This document shows, in pieces, positions 16,638 through 25,718 of a DNA stretch of 64,000 nucleotides; positions within the stretch are counted from its first letter, which is position 1, and every line of letters begins with the position of its first letter. The notes beneath the pieces are model-generated. The model saw only the letters and a program-made list of their open reading frames with translations. It did no database searches and had not been told where the DNA came from. The stretch is from Enterocloster alcoholdehydrogenati (GTDB lineage: Bacteria; Bacillota; Clostridia; Lachnospirales; Lachnospiraceae). The stretch lies in assembly GCF_013282095.1 (NCBI RefSeq), contig NZ_BLTJ01000013.1, positions 1-64,000 on the forward strand, given 5' to 3'. The position numbers and the translations under genes were made by a program.

Positions 16638-17579
16638 ATGAGAGATATTTATATTGTTAAAAGAATTTTAGAGGATAAGCGGTTATCAGATAGAGCATTC
16701 TGTATTTGGGCTGCATTGCAACCATTCAGTCATAACAAGATGGATTTATTGTTTAGTATTGATTATATAGGTTATCTGCTATACGGTAAAATGCCGTCAA
16801 GGAAAGAAAGTATGAAGGTACAGGATGGATTTGATGAACTGGTTTCTTCTGGTTTTATTAAAATAAATCAGAAAATAGGAAAGAATGAATTCCTGTGTGA
16901 TGTGACTGGCCTGTATTTTGAACGTGGATCAGAATATTTTGTGGTAATTACTTCTGATGAATTAAATACTATTATGAATCTGGACACGAAAACAGATAAA
17001 TTTCAGTTATTCAGATATTTTGTCAGTTTGGTCGGATGCTTTAATCACAGCAGTAAGTTAGAGGAAGAATATAAAGGAAAAGTCTGTGGGATAGCACTTG
17101 ATAATGTAAATTCCTTAATCAATAAAAGAACGGCTATACGCTATAACGAATTGTTAGAGCAGAATCATATTATCTATGTATTCCGTTTTGAGGACATTTT
17201 GTTATCTAAGACGTTTGATAACGAAATCACAAGAATTCCTAATGCTTATAGTCGATATAAAGATAAAGATATTTGTATCAAATTTGCAATTCACTATCAG
17301 AATAATTATGGCTGGAACAATCTGAAGGAACGTAAAACCAGTGATATTGCAAATGCAAACAAGAGCAGAGGCTTAGCCCAGAAATATACTGCTTTGTGTC
17401 GAGGTAAAGCATATGATTTAAAGACCATAAAAGAAATTTACGAATGGGCTATTAATTGGAATAAAAAACAGAAAGCACTTTATGATGAAGAAATTTCAAA
17501 AGGAAACACACCAGAATTATTAGAAAAAGATTTAAGTATATTTGATGAATATATAAAAAATAAGGAGGAAGTAGCATGA
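16638..17579 (+). CDS. replication-initiator-like protein
   Basis: The 313-residue protein begins with winged-helix-like segments (LSDRAFCIWAALQPFSHNKM, DGFDELVSSGFIKINQK). A second similar region occupies residues 150-200, and the C-terminus is helical and basic. This is the pattern of phage RepA/DnaD-like initiators. GGAGAAG precedes the start. The iteron-like repeats upstream support a replication role, but no helicase or primase motif is visible. Confidence 0.55.
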   Translation: MRDIYIVKRILEDKRLSDRAFCIWAALQPFSHNKMDLLFSIDYIGYLLYGKMPSRKESMKVQDGFDELVSSGFIKINQKIGKNEFLCDVTGLYFERGSEYFVVITSDELNTIMNLDTKTDKFQLFRYFVSLVGCFNHSSKLEEEYKGKVCGIALDNVNSLINKRTAIRYNELLEQNHIIYVFRFEDILLSKTFDNEITRIPNAYSRYKDKDICIKFAIHYQNNYGWNNLKERKTSDIANANKSRGLAQKYTALCRGKAYDLKTIKEIYEWAINWNKKQKALYDEEISKGNTPELLEKDLSIFDEYIKNKEEVA

Positions 17580-17806
17580 AAGACAGAAGAAATAGTATGA
17601 GAGACAGGTACGAGGAGTGTTGCAAAATGAATAATGAAATTATTAAGGTTATTAGAGCAGAAATGTACGCCCCCGATTCCGATACGGATTATCTAATGGC
17701 ATTGTGTGATGTCTGGGACAAAGCCAAAGAAGCATTGAAAATGTATGAACCACTAACAGTATATGATGATACATATGTTGAGAATGAAGGAGATACCGAT
17801 GAATAG
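17576..17806 (+). CDS. small protein, unknown
   Basis: This 76-residue acidic protein (MRDRYEECCKMNNEIIKVIR) overlaps the initiator-like gene by four bases and is translationally coupled to it. It has no recognised domain. Confidence 0.6.
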   Translation: MKDRRNSMRDRYEECCKMNNEIIKVIRAEMYAPDSDTDYLMALCDVWDKAKEALKMYEPLTVYDDTYVENEGDTDE

Positions 17807-17954
17807 TTTGCTCGACAAATTGTGTTCTGCTACAGATAAAGAACATGCGTTATTTCTAATCTGGCACAACAACAAACAGGAAGATAAGAAATTTAAGGAC
17901 TTAGAACTTCCGCTGTCAAAGGATATATATGAGGAATGGCTTATCACACTTTAA
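17799..17954 (+). CDS. small protein, unknown
   Basis: The 51-residue frame (MNSLLDKLCSATDKEHALFL ... LSKDIYEEWLITL) overlaps the previous stop and has GAAGGAGA before it. It is the last gene of the initiator operon. Function unknown. Confidence 0.55.
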   Translation: MNSLLDKLCSATDKEHALFLIWHNNKQEDKKFKDLELPLSKDIYEEWLITL

Positions 17955-18111
17955 GAACTAATCGGCCAAACAAACGACGTATTTTCCGCATGAATATATG
18001 GAAATATTCGTAGGATTCAAAGTCCTATAAACGAAAAGACACAAAAAATACGATAAATTCAAGGAAAATATACCGGAAGTGAAAGGAAAACGGGACAAGA
18101 AAAGTTATTGT

Positions 18112-18196
18112 AATATTGCACAAAGGGTGGGAATGAAATAGAAGTAACTATTCTGTGCATGATGTATAGAAAACGAATGGCTTTTTGTGCAATATT
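18112..18196. other. 13-bp inverted repeat around a 59-base spacer in a gene-free stretch
   Basis: AATATTGCACAAA at 18,112-18,124 and TTTGTGCAATATT at 18,184-18,196 are perfect complements. The surrounding 17,955-18,320 holds no gene. It could be a long-stem RNA, an origin or a packaging signal. I cannot choose between these. Confidence 0.55.
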
Positions 18197-18324
18197 TTTG
18201 GAGAAGAAAATGGTGAGAAAAGTTTGTGTCGTTACAAACAAATGTTTGGTTACGATGGCGCTATGATGATGCGTCGCGGTAATACGTCACCCTAATAAAG
18301 AATGCTATTTTTTCCTTATCTGTA

Positions 18325-18347
18325 AAAATCCCCGCAGGGAAAATTTT
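18325..18347 (-). terminator. terminator of the XRE repressor
   Basis: On the minus strand TTCCC-TGC-GGGGA is followed by TTTTTAC, a few bases after the repressor stop. The stem is short. Confidence 0.55.
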
Positions 18348-18350
18348 AAC

Positions 18351-18635
18351 TTATCTCCTCTTCATGGCTTTAATCAAATTCATCAACGCAGTTATTTCAT
18401 CATCACTTAAACCAGATAAATCAATCTCCTGCTTTCGTTCCAATCCTAATAAATAGTCCGTACTTACATTAAAGATTTTGGATATATGAATTAATACATC
18501 ATATGAAGGAAGTCGTAACCCTGTTTCGTAAGCAGAAATAACAGATTTTGTAAGTCCTAGTTTTTGTGCTAACTGTGCTTGCGTCATATTCTTTTTAACT
18601 CTAAGTGTCTTTAAGGTGTTACCAAAGTCAACCAT
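18351..18635 (-). CDS. XRE-family repressor of the element
   Basis: The 94-residue protein has a canonical HTH (MTQAQLAQKLGLTKSVISAYE) and the STDYLLGLE segment common in phage-type repressors. A short C-terminal helix follows. It is divergent from the gene at 18,832 and is the best candidate for the lysogeny repressor of the element. AGGAGG lies upstream of the ATG. Confidence 0.85.
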   Translation of the reverse strand: MVDFGNTLKTLRVKKNMTQAQLAQKLGLTKSVISAYETGLRLPSYDVLIHISKIFNVSTDYLLGLERKQEIDLSGLSDDEITALMNLIKAMKRR

Positions 18636-18831
18636 TCAAATACCTCCTAGTGAATAATATCCTATATTATGTATTTGATAGGTGGATTATATATTGTTTT
18701 AGTTGACTTTGCCTTATGTATGATTTATAATATATTTAAACTTGAATTCTTCATAGGCAAATAAAAAATATTATAAATGATTATAAAATGGCTCGGATTG
18801 TATTTTTGAAAAATAATGGGAGGTATAAAAT

Positions 18832-19140
18832 ATGAGTTATACAAGAAGAAGCAAGAGAGGAAGATATTACAAAACAGGATGCTATGTTGCAACATGTGTA
18901 TATGGATCGTATGATTGTCCTGAAGTTTGGACATTGAGGAGATTTAGAGATTATACTCTTGATTCGACATGGTATGGACGAGCGTTTATTAAATTATATT
19001 ATGCAATTAGTCCTACAATTGTAAAATTTTTAGGGAATAAGAAATGGTTTAAGAATTTCTGGAGAGTGCGGTTAGATAAAATGGTTGCAAAATTAAATGA
19101 AAATGGAGTAGAGGGTACATATTACAAAGACAAATATTGA
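18832..19140 (+). CDS. CFI-box-like small protein
   Basis: The 102-residue protein has a basic start and then CYVATCVYGSYDCPEVWTLR and RFRDYTLDSTWYGRAFIKLY. These match in order the CFIATAAYG...LRRFRD...GRAF..LYY pattern of the CFI-box C-terminal domain. Here the domain stands nearly alone. A GGGAGG site precedes it and a strong terminator follows. The function of the CFI box is not known. The gene opens the cargo block behind the repressor. Confidence 0.7.
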   Translation: MSYTRRSKRGRYYKTGCYVATCVYGSYDCPEVWTLRRFRDYTLDSTWYGRAFIKLYYAISPTIVKFLGNKKWFKNFWRVRLDKMVAKLNENGVEGTYYKDKY

Positions 19141-19142
19141 TT

Positions 19143-19183
19143 AAACAAGGACTCTGCATTCTACAGAGTCCTTGTTTGATTTT
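19143..19183 (+). terminator. terminator after the CFI-box gene
   Basis: AAACAAGGACTCTG and CAGAGTCCTTGTTT form a 14-bp perfect stem, followed by GATTTT. Confidence 0.9.
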
Positions 19184-19345
19184 CTGGACTATATCTGAAT
19201 CCAATGTTATACTCACTTTATCTTTTAGTGGTTTCATACAATCCTACCATCCTTTTTGGTTAGTATAGTATTGAATTGCATAAAATGTTATATTATACTA
19301 CTAAGTAGGATAAAGTAGGATTTCTTGTATGGTGGGTATGAAAAT

Positions 19346-19723
19346 ATGGATAATATATATTTTTATGGAAAAAAATCGAGAAAATGTTCATTAAATAATT
19401 GTAATGGTAGATTAAGACCTGTCCAGTTAATGACTAAAAAGAACTCTAAAAATGCTACTAAAAATATTTGTCTTTGTTTAAGGCGTTGTAATAAATGTGG
19501 ATGTTATTATATGTCAAATTCTCTTTATCATATATTTAAACAGTACGAATGTGCAAATGACTTTTATATTATTGATTCCGATGGACAGAAAGAAGGGAAC
19601 ATAACAACAATAAAAAAACGTGCAGGAAAACAAGGGTACTGTATTAAGTGTGGTGCTCCAGAATACAGAGAAGGAATAGGTTATTGCTGGGAATGCTATA
19701 AAGACCAAAGAACGGGATATTAA
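19346..19723 (+). CDS. multi-zinc-ribbon protein, unknown
   Basis: The 125-residue protein carries Cys pairs in CSLNNC, CLCLRRCNKCGCYY and, near the C-terminus, CIKCGAPEYREGIGYCWEC, so at least two zinc ribbons are likely. The ATG at 19,346 follows GGTGGG. It is the first of three consecutive Cys-rich genes. Function unknown. Confidence 0.65.
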   Translation: MDNIYFYGKKSRKCSLNNCNGRLRPVQLMTKKNSKNATKNICLCLRRCNKCGCYYMSNSLYHIFKQYECANDFYIIDSDGQKEGNITTIKKRAGKQGYCIKCGAPEYREGIGYCWECYKDQRTGY

Positions 19724-19735
19724 GGAGGGTGTGTC

Positions 19736-20023
19736 ATGTCAAGAGGGCGTAGGGCAGAGGGATTTCCTTCACATATTGAATACTTAAAACCACTAAGAAA
19801 AAAGAAGAAAGCAATATCTATAGCAAAAAAAATCTGTAAAAAAAATATGGTACAGAAAAATTATGCCAATACACCTCTTGAGAGATATAAAATGGCAAAT
19901 GAATGTGCCTATTTCAACAAGGATACCAATAAATGTAAATTGATTAAAAAGGGGAATATTTTAGAGACAAATAATTGTAGAATACTTGAAACGTATGAGT
20001 GTGTTTTAAAGGATAGATCTTAA
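19736..20023 (+). CDS. small basic Cys-containing protein, unknown
   Basis: The 95-residue protein has a Lys-rich first half and a Cys cluster in the second (ANECAYFNKDTNKCKLI, NNCRILETYEC). GGAGGG lies just before the ATG. It is closely spaced with its neighbours and probably cotranscribed with them. Confidence 0.6.
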   Translation: MSRGRRAEGFPSHIEYLKPLRKKKKAISIAKKICKKNMVQKNYANTPLERYKMANECAYFNKDTNKCKLIKKGNILETNNCRILETYECVLKDRS

Positions 20024-20045
20024 TCTAAAAGATAGGAGAAACAGT

Positions 20046-21584
20046 ATGACAAGAATATCAAAAGGCGCACCAGCAAAAGGATGTCCACCAAAAGGCAGTT
20101 GGGGAGATCGTTATGTAATTGAGAACACAAATGAAAGTAAACGAGTGTCATGTAGGCATTGTGTGAATTATTGCGAAGATGATAAATCTTGTAATGTTAT
20201 GCCCTTTTATGTCCCAGAGAACGGATATGGCTATTGGAAATATTGCAAAAAATTTATGCTTTCTCCTGAATTTAACGATAGTCATTTTATAGACATAGTA
20301 GAACGAGTAAAAGGTGCAGAATATATTCAGCATTCAAATAACAATTTACAAGAGAAGAAAAAATCTACAACGACTAATAAAAAGAAAAAAGAAAATAATG
20401 AGAATGATTCCAAAAAACGTGCTCAAGAAATTCAGAAATTATGGGATGCTAGACACAATTTTTTAAGGAATATCATTTATGTATGTGTCTCTAAGAAAAT
20501 AAACTTTATTGATATTTGGGACAAGTTACACTATCAACTAGATTCCAAGGGTAGAAAAAAAGATGATTTTCCATTAATTGATGAAGAAGTGTATAGAGTT
20601 TTTTCGGAGTATTTAGAAATCCCATTTACGAAACTATATAGTGATAAAGCGATTACTAATAAAATGGAAAAACTACTAATAAAATTACTAGAAGACAAAT
20701 CTTTATTTTGGTTAAGTGAGGAGTTGTGGGAGTATTGTCCTTTGATGGATGAAGATGAGTATCCAGATGACTTTTGGTATGGCGCATTGGATTATTGGAC
20801 AACTGAACATGAACATATAAGGGTTGCGTTTTCAAATGAACAAGATGGAATTTTTCTTAGTTTTGTTCCTCATTCATTACAAAATTTATTGATGGATTTG
20901 TACTGTGAAGACATATTCTATTTCAAAAGCGAAAAGTTGAAAAGAGTGTTTATAGATAAACTTAATGATCGCTTATGGAGTTCTTATGGTAAGTATGATG
21001 TTAGTAGTACAATAAAAATTAGGCATAATGGAACACTTATATCATCCCCAATTTATAGATGTATAAACAATAATCATAATGCAGATAAACAATGGGCGGC
21101 AATAGATATTGTATTACCTGATGGAAAAATTATCACAAGATATCTCTATAGTACTCATTGCGCAAAATGTGGGAAAACTTACGCGTTAGAGAAAGACATT
21201 GATGAATTAAATGAAATGGGCGTTCTATTATGTGAAATTGACAAAGAAGATTTGAATGAGCATTTAGACACAAAATCACCAGATTATGAGTATTTGTTAA
21301 TACAACAAAAATTAGAGAGATATGGATATATTGTTGGGAATAATAATAAAAAATTGACAGATATGCAAAGGACAATTATCTTGGATAATATAGTAAAAAA
21401 TAAAGTGGAAAGCCCTAATAATCTTGTTAATTTTTTGAATTGGTTAATTACAAAGAGTATTTCTGAATCTAATTACTCATATGTTCCGAATAGTATATTA
21501 GATGAATGGAGATATGATAGAGAATACTTGAAAAGTCATGAACTGTATAAAATACCGCAAAAATGGACAACCAAGAAAAAATAG
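20046..21584 (+). CDS. large Cys-rich protein of unknown function
   Basis: The 512-residue protein starts with a Cys-rich domain (CRHCVNYCEDDKSCNVM ... YWKYCKKFM, residues 37-78). A Lys/Asn linker follows, then a central region with many acidic aromatics (WEYCPLMDEDEYPDDFWYG). A zinc-ribbon-like CAKCGKTY lies near residue 373. Its last third recalls a module seen in other uncharacterised Firmicutes proteins (YGYIVGNNNKKLTDMQR). No nuclease, ATPase or membrane motif is evident. It is the largest cargo gene of the element. Confidence 0.65.
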   Translation: MTRISKGAPAKGCPPKGSWGDRYVIENTNESKRVSCRHCVNYCEDDKSCNVMPFYVPENGYGYWKYCKKFMLSPEFNDSHFIDIVERVKGAEYIQHSNNNLQEKKKSTTTNKKKKENNENDSKKRAQEIQKLWDARHNFLRNIIYVCVSKKINFIDIWDKLHYQLDSKGRKKDDFPLIDEEVYRVFSEYLEIPFTKLYSDKAITNKMEKLLIKLLEDKSLFWLSEELWEYCPLMDEDEYPDDFWYGALDYWTTEHEHIRVAFSNEQDGIFLSFVPHSLQNLLMDLYCEDIFYFKSEKLKRVFIDKLNDRLWSSYGKYDVSSTIKIRHNGTLISSPIYRCINNNHNADKQWAAIDIVLPDGKIITRYLYSTHCAKCGKTYALEKDIDELNEMGVLLCEIDKEDLNEHLDTKSPDYEYLLIQQKLERYGYIVGNNNKKLTDMQRTIILDNIVKNKVESPNNLVNFLNWLITKSISESNYSYVPNSILDEWRYDREYLKSHELYKIPQKWTTKKK

Positions 21585-21591
21585 TGTAGAA

Positions 21592-21627
21592 AGGATTACG
21601 GCAAAGCACCGTAGTCCTTTTCTTTAT
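21592..21627 (+). terminator. terminator after the cargo block
   Basis: AAGGATTACGG and CCGTAGTCCTT pair fully (one G-U) with a short loop, followed by TTCTTTATT. Confidence 0.85.
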
Positions 21628-21644
21628 TCAGAAAGGAGCAGACA

Positions 21645-22046
21645 ATGCAAGTATTAGACAGATTAAAATTAGAATTAAGCAATCAGCAGTATTTTGCAGA
21701 TGAGCAATACAAACAATTTTTATCCGAGAATGACTTAACATCAGAGACAGAATACAATAAAGCAACCATGCAAAAGAATTTACTTAATACAGTAGTAGAT
21801 GTTTTGGAAGCAGTTGCAAATGATATAGATACCATGCGTACCATTAGTACCGAATTTGCAAATATTGGAGAAGCATATCAATATATAGAATTGCGTATTC
21901 AGCAGAATAAAGATAAGATAGCAGCCATTCCAGATCCAGAAGAAGAAATAAGTGCATTCAGTTTAATGTTTACTCGTGGTGGAACGAAAACTTATGGTGG
22001 ATATGTTGGAAGTATTGATAATGATACAATTAGTAATTTAAAATAA
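21645..22046 (+). CDS. phage head-tail adaptor-like protein
   Basis: The 133-residue protein has a helical start (LDRLKLELSNQQYFADEQYK and FLSENDLTSETEYNKATMQK), then LLNTVVDVLEAVANDIDTMR. This is the shape of the small adaptor/connector proteins next to capsid genes in Firmicutes phages. Its acidic tail ends GGYVGSIDNDTISNLK. In the circular form of the element it would be upstream of the 1,788 gene. The role is inferred from resemblance. Confidence 0.6.
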   Translation: MQVLDRLKLELSNQQYFADEQYKQFLSENDLTSETEYNKATMQKNLLNTVVDVLEAVANDIDTMRTISTEFANIGEAYQYIELRIQQNKDKIAAIPDPEEEISAFSLMFTRGGTKTYGGYVGSIDNDTISNLK

Positions 22047-22056
22047 GGAGCAAATT

Positions 22057-22455
22057 ATGGAAATAAAGAAACAGCCTTATGTAAAAATAAATCGTACTAA
22101 TTATTTAGACGAAGATGGATTAGATGCATTATGGTTAAAAATAAAAGAATATGTTGCTTTACATGATGGAGGTGGAGATGGGATTGATTTAACCAAATAC
22201 ACCACCAAAGAAGAATTAGCAACAGAATTGAGTAAATACTACGATAGAACAGAAATAGATAATTTACTCAGCACTATTAATCCAGATGTAGATTTAAGTA
22301 ATTATTACACCAAAGAAGAAGTAGATGGAAAAATACCAACAGTTCCAACAAAATTATCTGAACTGGCTAACGATACTAATTATTTAAAATACCAAGTAGT
22401 ATCATCACTTCCAGAACAGCAAGAGGAAGGAGTGCTTTACCTTGTTACTAACTGA
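22057..22455 (+). CDS. phage fibre / collar-like protein
   Basis: The 132-residue protein contains two YYTKEEVDGKI-like repeats (YTTKEELATELSKYYDRTEI, then YYTKEEVDGKIPTVPTKLSE). These are typical of trimeric phage fibres and base-plate spikes, with an Asp/Gly-rich linker between them. It overlaps the next gene by 14 bases. It probably forms a thin stem carrying the receptor-binding protein. Confidence 0.7.
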   Translation: MEIKKQPYVKINRTNYLDEDGLDALWLKIKEYVALHDGGGDGIDLTKYTTKEELATELSKYYDRTEIDNLLSTINPDVDLSNYYTKEEVDGKIPTVPTKLSELANDTNYLKYQVVSSLPEQQEEGVLYLVTN

Positions 22456-23170
22456 TTATAAAAGTATTTATATTGGAAATAAACTGGTTAATGAATCATG
22501 GTTAAATGGATATAAACTTTATCCTGCTGATATTCCAAGCAATAATCCGTTTGATAAATATAGTTGGGCTGAAATACAGATAATGGTGCAAAACGAAACT
22601 GCAAATACTGTATTCTCATTAGGTGATAAAGTAACTTTAAACTGTGGAGTATATGGCAAGCATATATTCAGAATAGCAGATTTCACTTATGCTGGTTTGC
22701 CGACAATGGTTTTAATGTGCACAGATTCATTAATGACAGACCAAGTATATTCAACGGGTTCATCTACATCAAAATTGTATTCATATTCATCTTCGTATTG
22801 CAATGTAAGACAAAAAGTAGATGATTTTTGTAATAATCAATTACCAGAAGAACTTAAAAATGTATTAGCATTGAGGACTGTGCGTTATATGGATAGTTCA
22901 ACTTCAGTATCCTCTGGATTATATAAAGGCACAATACCATCTATTGATGAAATTTCAGACACTACAGCATACTATAAGACGTTAGGAAATGGGATGCTTG
23001 CATGGTTTAACGAGAACCTTACTACTTGGAAATACCCCAATGTATTTTGGACAAGAAGCAGACATTCTAATTATTCCACTGCCCTTATTTGTACTCATCA
23101 AGAAAATATTATATTAAATTATGGACAGAAAACTCAACAGGCAATTGTTCCTATGATTTTCGTCGGGTAG
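22442..23170 (+). CDS. receptor-binding-like protein (DUF6273 type)
   Basis: The 242-residue protein starts at a TTG ten bases after GGAAGGAG and overlaps the fibre gene. An N-terminal strand pair resembles fibre tips (YKSIYIGNKLVNESWLNGYK). The rest shows FDKYSWAEIQIMVQNETANT, NVFWTRSRHSNYSTALIC and the end AIVPMIFVG, as in DUF6273 proteins found in phage tail and surface proteins. It likely recognises the host surface. It is the last gene before attR. Confidence 0.65.
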   Translation: MLLTDYKSIYIGNKLVNESWLNGYKLYPADIPSNNPFDKYSWAEIQIMVQNETANTVFSLGDKVTLNCGVYGKHIFRIADFTYAGLPTMVLMCTDSLMTDQVYSTGSSTSKLYSYSSSYCNVRQKVDDFCNNQLPEELKNVLALRTVRYMDSSTSVSSGLYKGTIPSIDEISDTTAYYKTLGNGMLAWFNENLTTWKYPNVFWTRSRHSNYSTALICTHQENIILNYGQKTQQAIVPMIFVG

Positions 23171-23187
23171 GAAAATAAAAAAATCCC

Positions 23188-23216
23188 TTGACAAGATTCC
23201 TTGCTTGTGATAAACT
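23188..23216 (+). promoter_or_regulatory. outward promoter at the right end of the element
   Basis: TTGACA (23,188-23,193) and TAAACT (23,211-23,216) are separated by 17 bases and point toward attR and tRNA-Lys. Because the left-end terminator cuts tRNA-Lys off from the rrn operon, this promoter may replace its transcription. Confidence 0.6.
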
Positions 23217-23312
23217 AATTGAGCATTAGGAAGTCCCACAAATAACAAGGTGAGAAATCCTATGAAAAGGTTTAATATGCCTAGGTAGAATCAAGGTTTA
23301 CGAGGTGTCACT

Positions 23313-23378
<66 letters not shown>

Positions 23379-23392
23379 TTTTAATTTAATAA

Positions 23393-23465
23393 GGGCGTGT
23401 AGCTCAGTCGGTAGAGCACTTGACTTTTAATCAAGTTGTCCCGGGTTCGAATCCCGGCACGCTCA
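23393..23465 (+). tRNA. tRNA-Lys (TTT)
   Basis: Acceptor GGGCGTG pairs with CACGCTC (one G-U), and anticodon loop CTTTTAA gives TTT. It was probably the next gene after tRNA-Phe in the array before integration. Confidence 0.96.
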
Positions 23466-23550
23466 TAATTTTGAAATAGCGGAAATCCTTATGCAGAGGT
23501 TTCCGCTATTTTTGGTATATATAAGTAATCAGGGATAGAAAGGTGTACAG

Positions 23551-25338
23551 ATGAGCAGAAGAAGAAAATCAGATTCAAATGGTAAAACGGTGTTCTTGAT
23601 GGTGCTGGCAGGGATTTTTCTGGCGGCAGCAGTATATGTAGTGGTTCGTGTAGCCGGGGCTATCCATAAGGATTACAGCCAGATTGAGTGGTCCTCAGAG
23701 CATAAGACAGAAACAGCCCAGTCCATTGAGATTGAGGAAGAGGAGAAACTGGGATGGAACGAGATGGAAAAGGGCTGGAAGTATAAACTGTCCGATGACT
23801 CTTACGCAGCAAATCAGTGGCTGGAAGTGGATGGATTTTTATATTATTTTAATGAAGACGGAATTATGGCTCAGGGGCAGTGGGAAGCTGATGGGCAGAT
23901 ATATACCTGCCATGATGTGAAGGGATATTTGAAGAACATCCAGACTGATTTGGATTATGTACCAGATGATATGGGAGAGAATCTGGACAGTCTTGTAAGA
24001 ACCAATGCGTTCTGGTGCTATTTGGACGATGAAGATACAGGGATTTTTAAGACAATCCTGTATCGGAAGGCAGTGGAGAATAAAACAAAACCTTTGGGAG
24101 ATGAAAATGCTCCTGAAAAAACCACACGGTATTCTATGAGGGCAGATGGCGATTATGTTTATTACCTGCCATTGGTAAAGGAAAGTGATAGAAGTAAGCT
24201 TACAGAGGCGGAGAAAAGCCTTTGCGGACGTTTGGTGAGGATGATACCAGGACAGAACGTAAAAGAGATAATTGCCGAAGATGTGGACGGTTATTTGATT
24301 TTGGATGGAACAGTTTATTATGCTCAGGGCGGAAAGATACACTCTTCTCAGTCGGGAACAGAAATGGCGGTGGGAGATGTGGCTGGCAGTGTGCAGATCA
24401 ATGATGGGAACTGTTATCTGGTGGACAGTCTTGGAAATACGATCATTCCTAAGAATGGAGCTGCGGTGGAAATCGGCGACAGGAGCTATCGGCTGGAGGA
24501 AGATGGACAGATCCGCTATGTGAAACGCCGGACGGTGTCTGTAAATGGCAATTCATACGAGCTGAAGGGAAGCGGCAGCCAGATGGCAGTTTCCATTGAA
24601 GCAGATGGAAATACAAAGGATAAAATTACAGGCGAATATGGTGTACAAAGCTTCTGTATTGTGGATAATTCCATTTATTTCTGCGCTTATGTGGACAGAG
24701 GAACAAATGGAGAATGGTACAGCCGAATTTTTCGAACGGATCTAAACGGCGGATCAAAGACTGCAGTCAGCGGAATTTTTGCAGGAACAATTTCTAACCT
24801 GTATTATTTTGAGAACGAGGGAGAAATGTACGGAGAGTATTATCCTGAAATATGGAAAAATGCTTATGGTGTAATTGTAAATGTGGGAAAGGACGGAAGT
24901 GTCTACAGGATCAGTGATAAAAGTGCGAGGAAAGGAAAGAATACCAGTGGAAATGATATGCTGGAGCTTGTGACGGTTCAGGATGGGGAACTGATTTGTC
25001 TTTGGAATGACTGTAACTGGAGCAAAGAGACAGGAGTCACTAAGGTACTCTGGAGTAAAGCTATAGAGTTTCCTGTATCTTCTAAAACATCAGTGGAAAC
25101 GGTTTCAAGTCTGCCAAAAGAAACAGTGTCTTCCACAAAAGAAGAATCCAGGGCGGCAGTGGAGACAGTGCCTGTGAATCCTGAACGGACAATGGGGGGA
25201 AAGACATCCGGTTCAGCACAGACCACGGCTTCGCCAAAACAGGATACAGTGCTGGGAACAGACGCACCGGGAAAGAGTACACAGACGCAGCCAGCAGAAA
25301 CAAAAGCAGATGAGGTAAAGATTGTACCTTTGGGATAG
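23551..25338 (+). CDS. membrane-anchored extracellular protein (DUF5050/propeller-like)
   Basis: The 595-residue protein has a short basic N-terminus and one membrane segment (residues 12-34, VFLMVLAGIFLAAAVYVVVR). A GW/choline-binding-like repeat follows (WLEVDGFLYYFNEDGIMAQG), then a long beta-rich region. Recurrent DGxVYY/ENxxYYF strands suggest a DUF5050-type propeller. It ends in a Ser/Thr/Pro-rich tail from residue 520. It is a surface protein of unknown task, and typical AAGG spacing supports the start. Confidence 0.7.
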   Translation: MSRRRKSDSNGKTVFLMVLAGIFLAAAVYVVVRVAGAIHKDYSQIEWSSEHKTETAQSIEIEEEEKLGWNEMEKGWKYKLSDDSYAANQWLEVDGFLYYFNEDGIMAQGQWEADGQIYTCHDVKGYLKNIQTDLDYVPDDMGENLDSLVRTNAFWCYLDDEDTGIFKTILYRKAVENKTKPLGDENAPEKTTRYSMRADGDYVYYLPLVKESDRSKLTEAEKSLCGRLVRMIPGQNVKEIIAEDVDGYLILDGTVYYAQGGKIHSSQSGTEMAVGDVAGSVQINDGNCYLVDSLGNTIIPKNGAAVEIGDRSYRLEEDGQIRYVKRRTVSVNGNSYELKGSGSQMAVSIEADGNTKDKITGEYGVQSFCIVDNSIYFCAYVDRGTNGEWYSRIFRTDLNGGSKTAVSGIFAGTISNLYYFENEGEMYGEYYPEIWKNAYGVIVNVGKDGSVYRISDKSARKGKNTSGNDMLELVTVQDGELICLWNDCNWSKETGVTKVLWSKAIEFPVSSKTSVETVSSLPKETVSSTKEESRAAVETVPVNPERTMGGKTSGSAQTTASPKQDTVLGTDAPGKSTQTQPAETKADEVKIVPLG

Positions 25339-25406
25339 GAAAATTAGAACATTCTGTATTTTGTGGGATATTTTTTAGTCGGTCAGTCATCCGATTGAAT
25401 AATAGC

Positions 25407-25457
25407 AAAATAGGTGTTTTCCAGGCGTGATTTGTCTGGCGGAAAACACCTATTTTT
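25407..25457. terminator. bidirectional terminator
   Basis: AAAATAGGTGTTTTCC and GGAAAACACCTATTTTT form a 15- to 16-bp perfect stem. It closes the plus-strand gene at 23,551 and the minus-strand pair at 25,485-26,127. Confidence 0.92.
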
Positions 25458-25484
25458 CTGTTATTGTTTCATGCAGTAATGGGA

Positions 25485-25718
25485 TCAATCCTCATCAAAA
25501 TCAACCACTACATAAAAGCCGCGGGCATTTTCACGGATGTCCTTTACAATACCATATTCAGATTGGATGCGGTCTCTGGCGACAAAGCAGCCGGACATGG
25601 CGACGGCAGGGTCGATAATGTAGCTATAGCTGCTGGTCCCCTCCCGCTCAATAATCTTTACCTTATCGCCGGGGCTTACAAGGCCGGGACGCTCCATTTT
25701 AAATTCAACGGTTCTCAT
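25485..25718 (-). CDS. small SH3-like protein, unknown
   Basis: The 77-residue protein (MRTVEFKMERPGLVSPGDKV ... YGIVKDIRENARGFYVVVDF) is beta-rich and acidic at the end. Its start at 25,718 overlaps the 3' end of the DUF3842 gene by 14 bases, so the two are coupled. I do not know its role. Confidence 0.65.
   Translation of the reverse strand: MRTVEFKMERPGLVSPGDKVKIIEREGTSSYSYIIDPAVAMSGCFVARDRIQSEYGIVKDIRENARGFYVVVDFDED

Noticed and set aside
24222..25408. several ORFs on both strands over the 23,551-25,338 gene
   Set aside because: They are out-of-frame shadows without ribosome-binding sites or domain resemblance.
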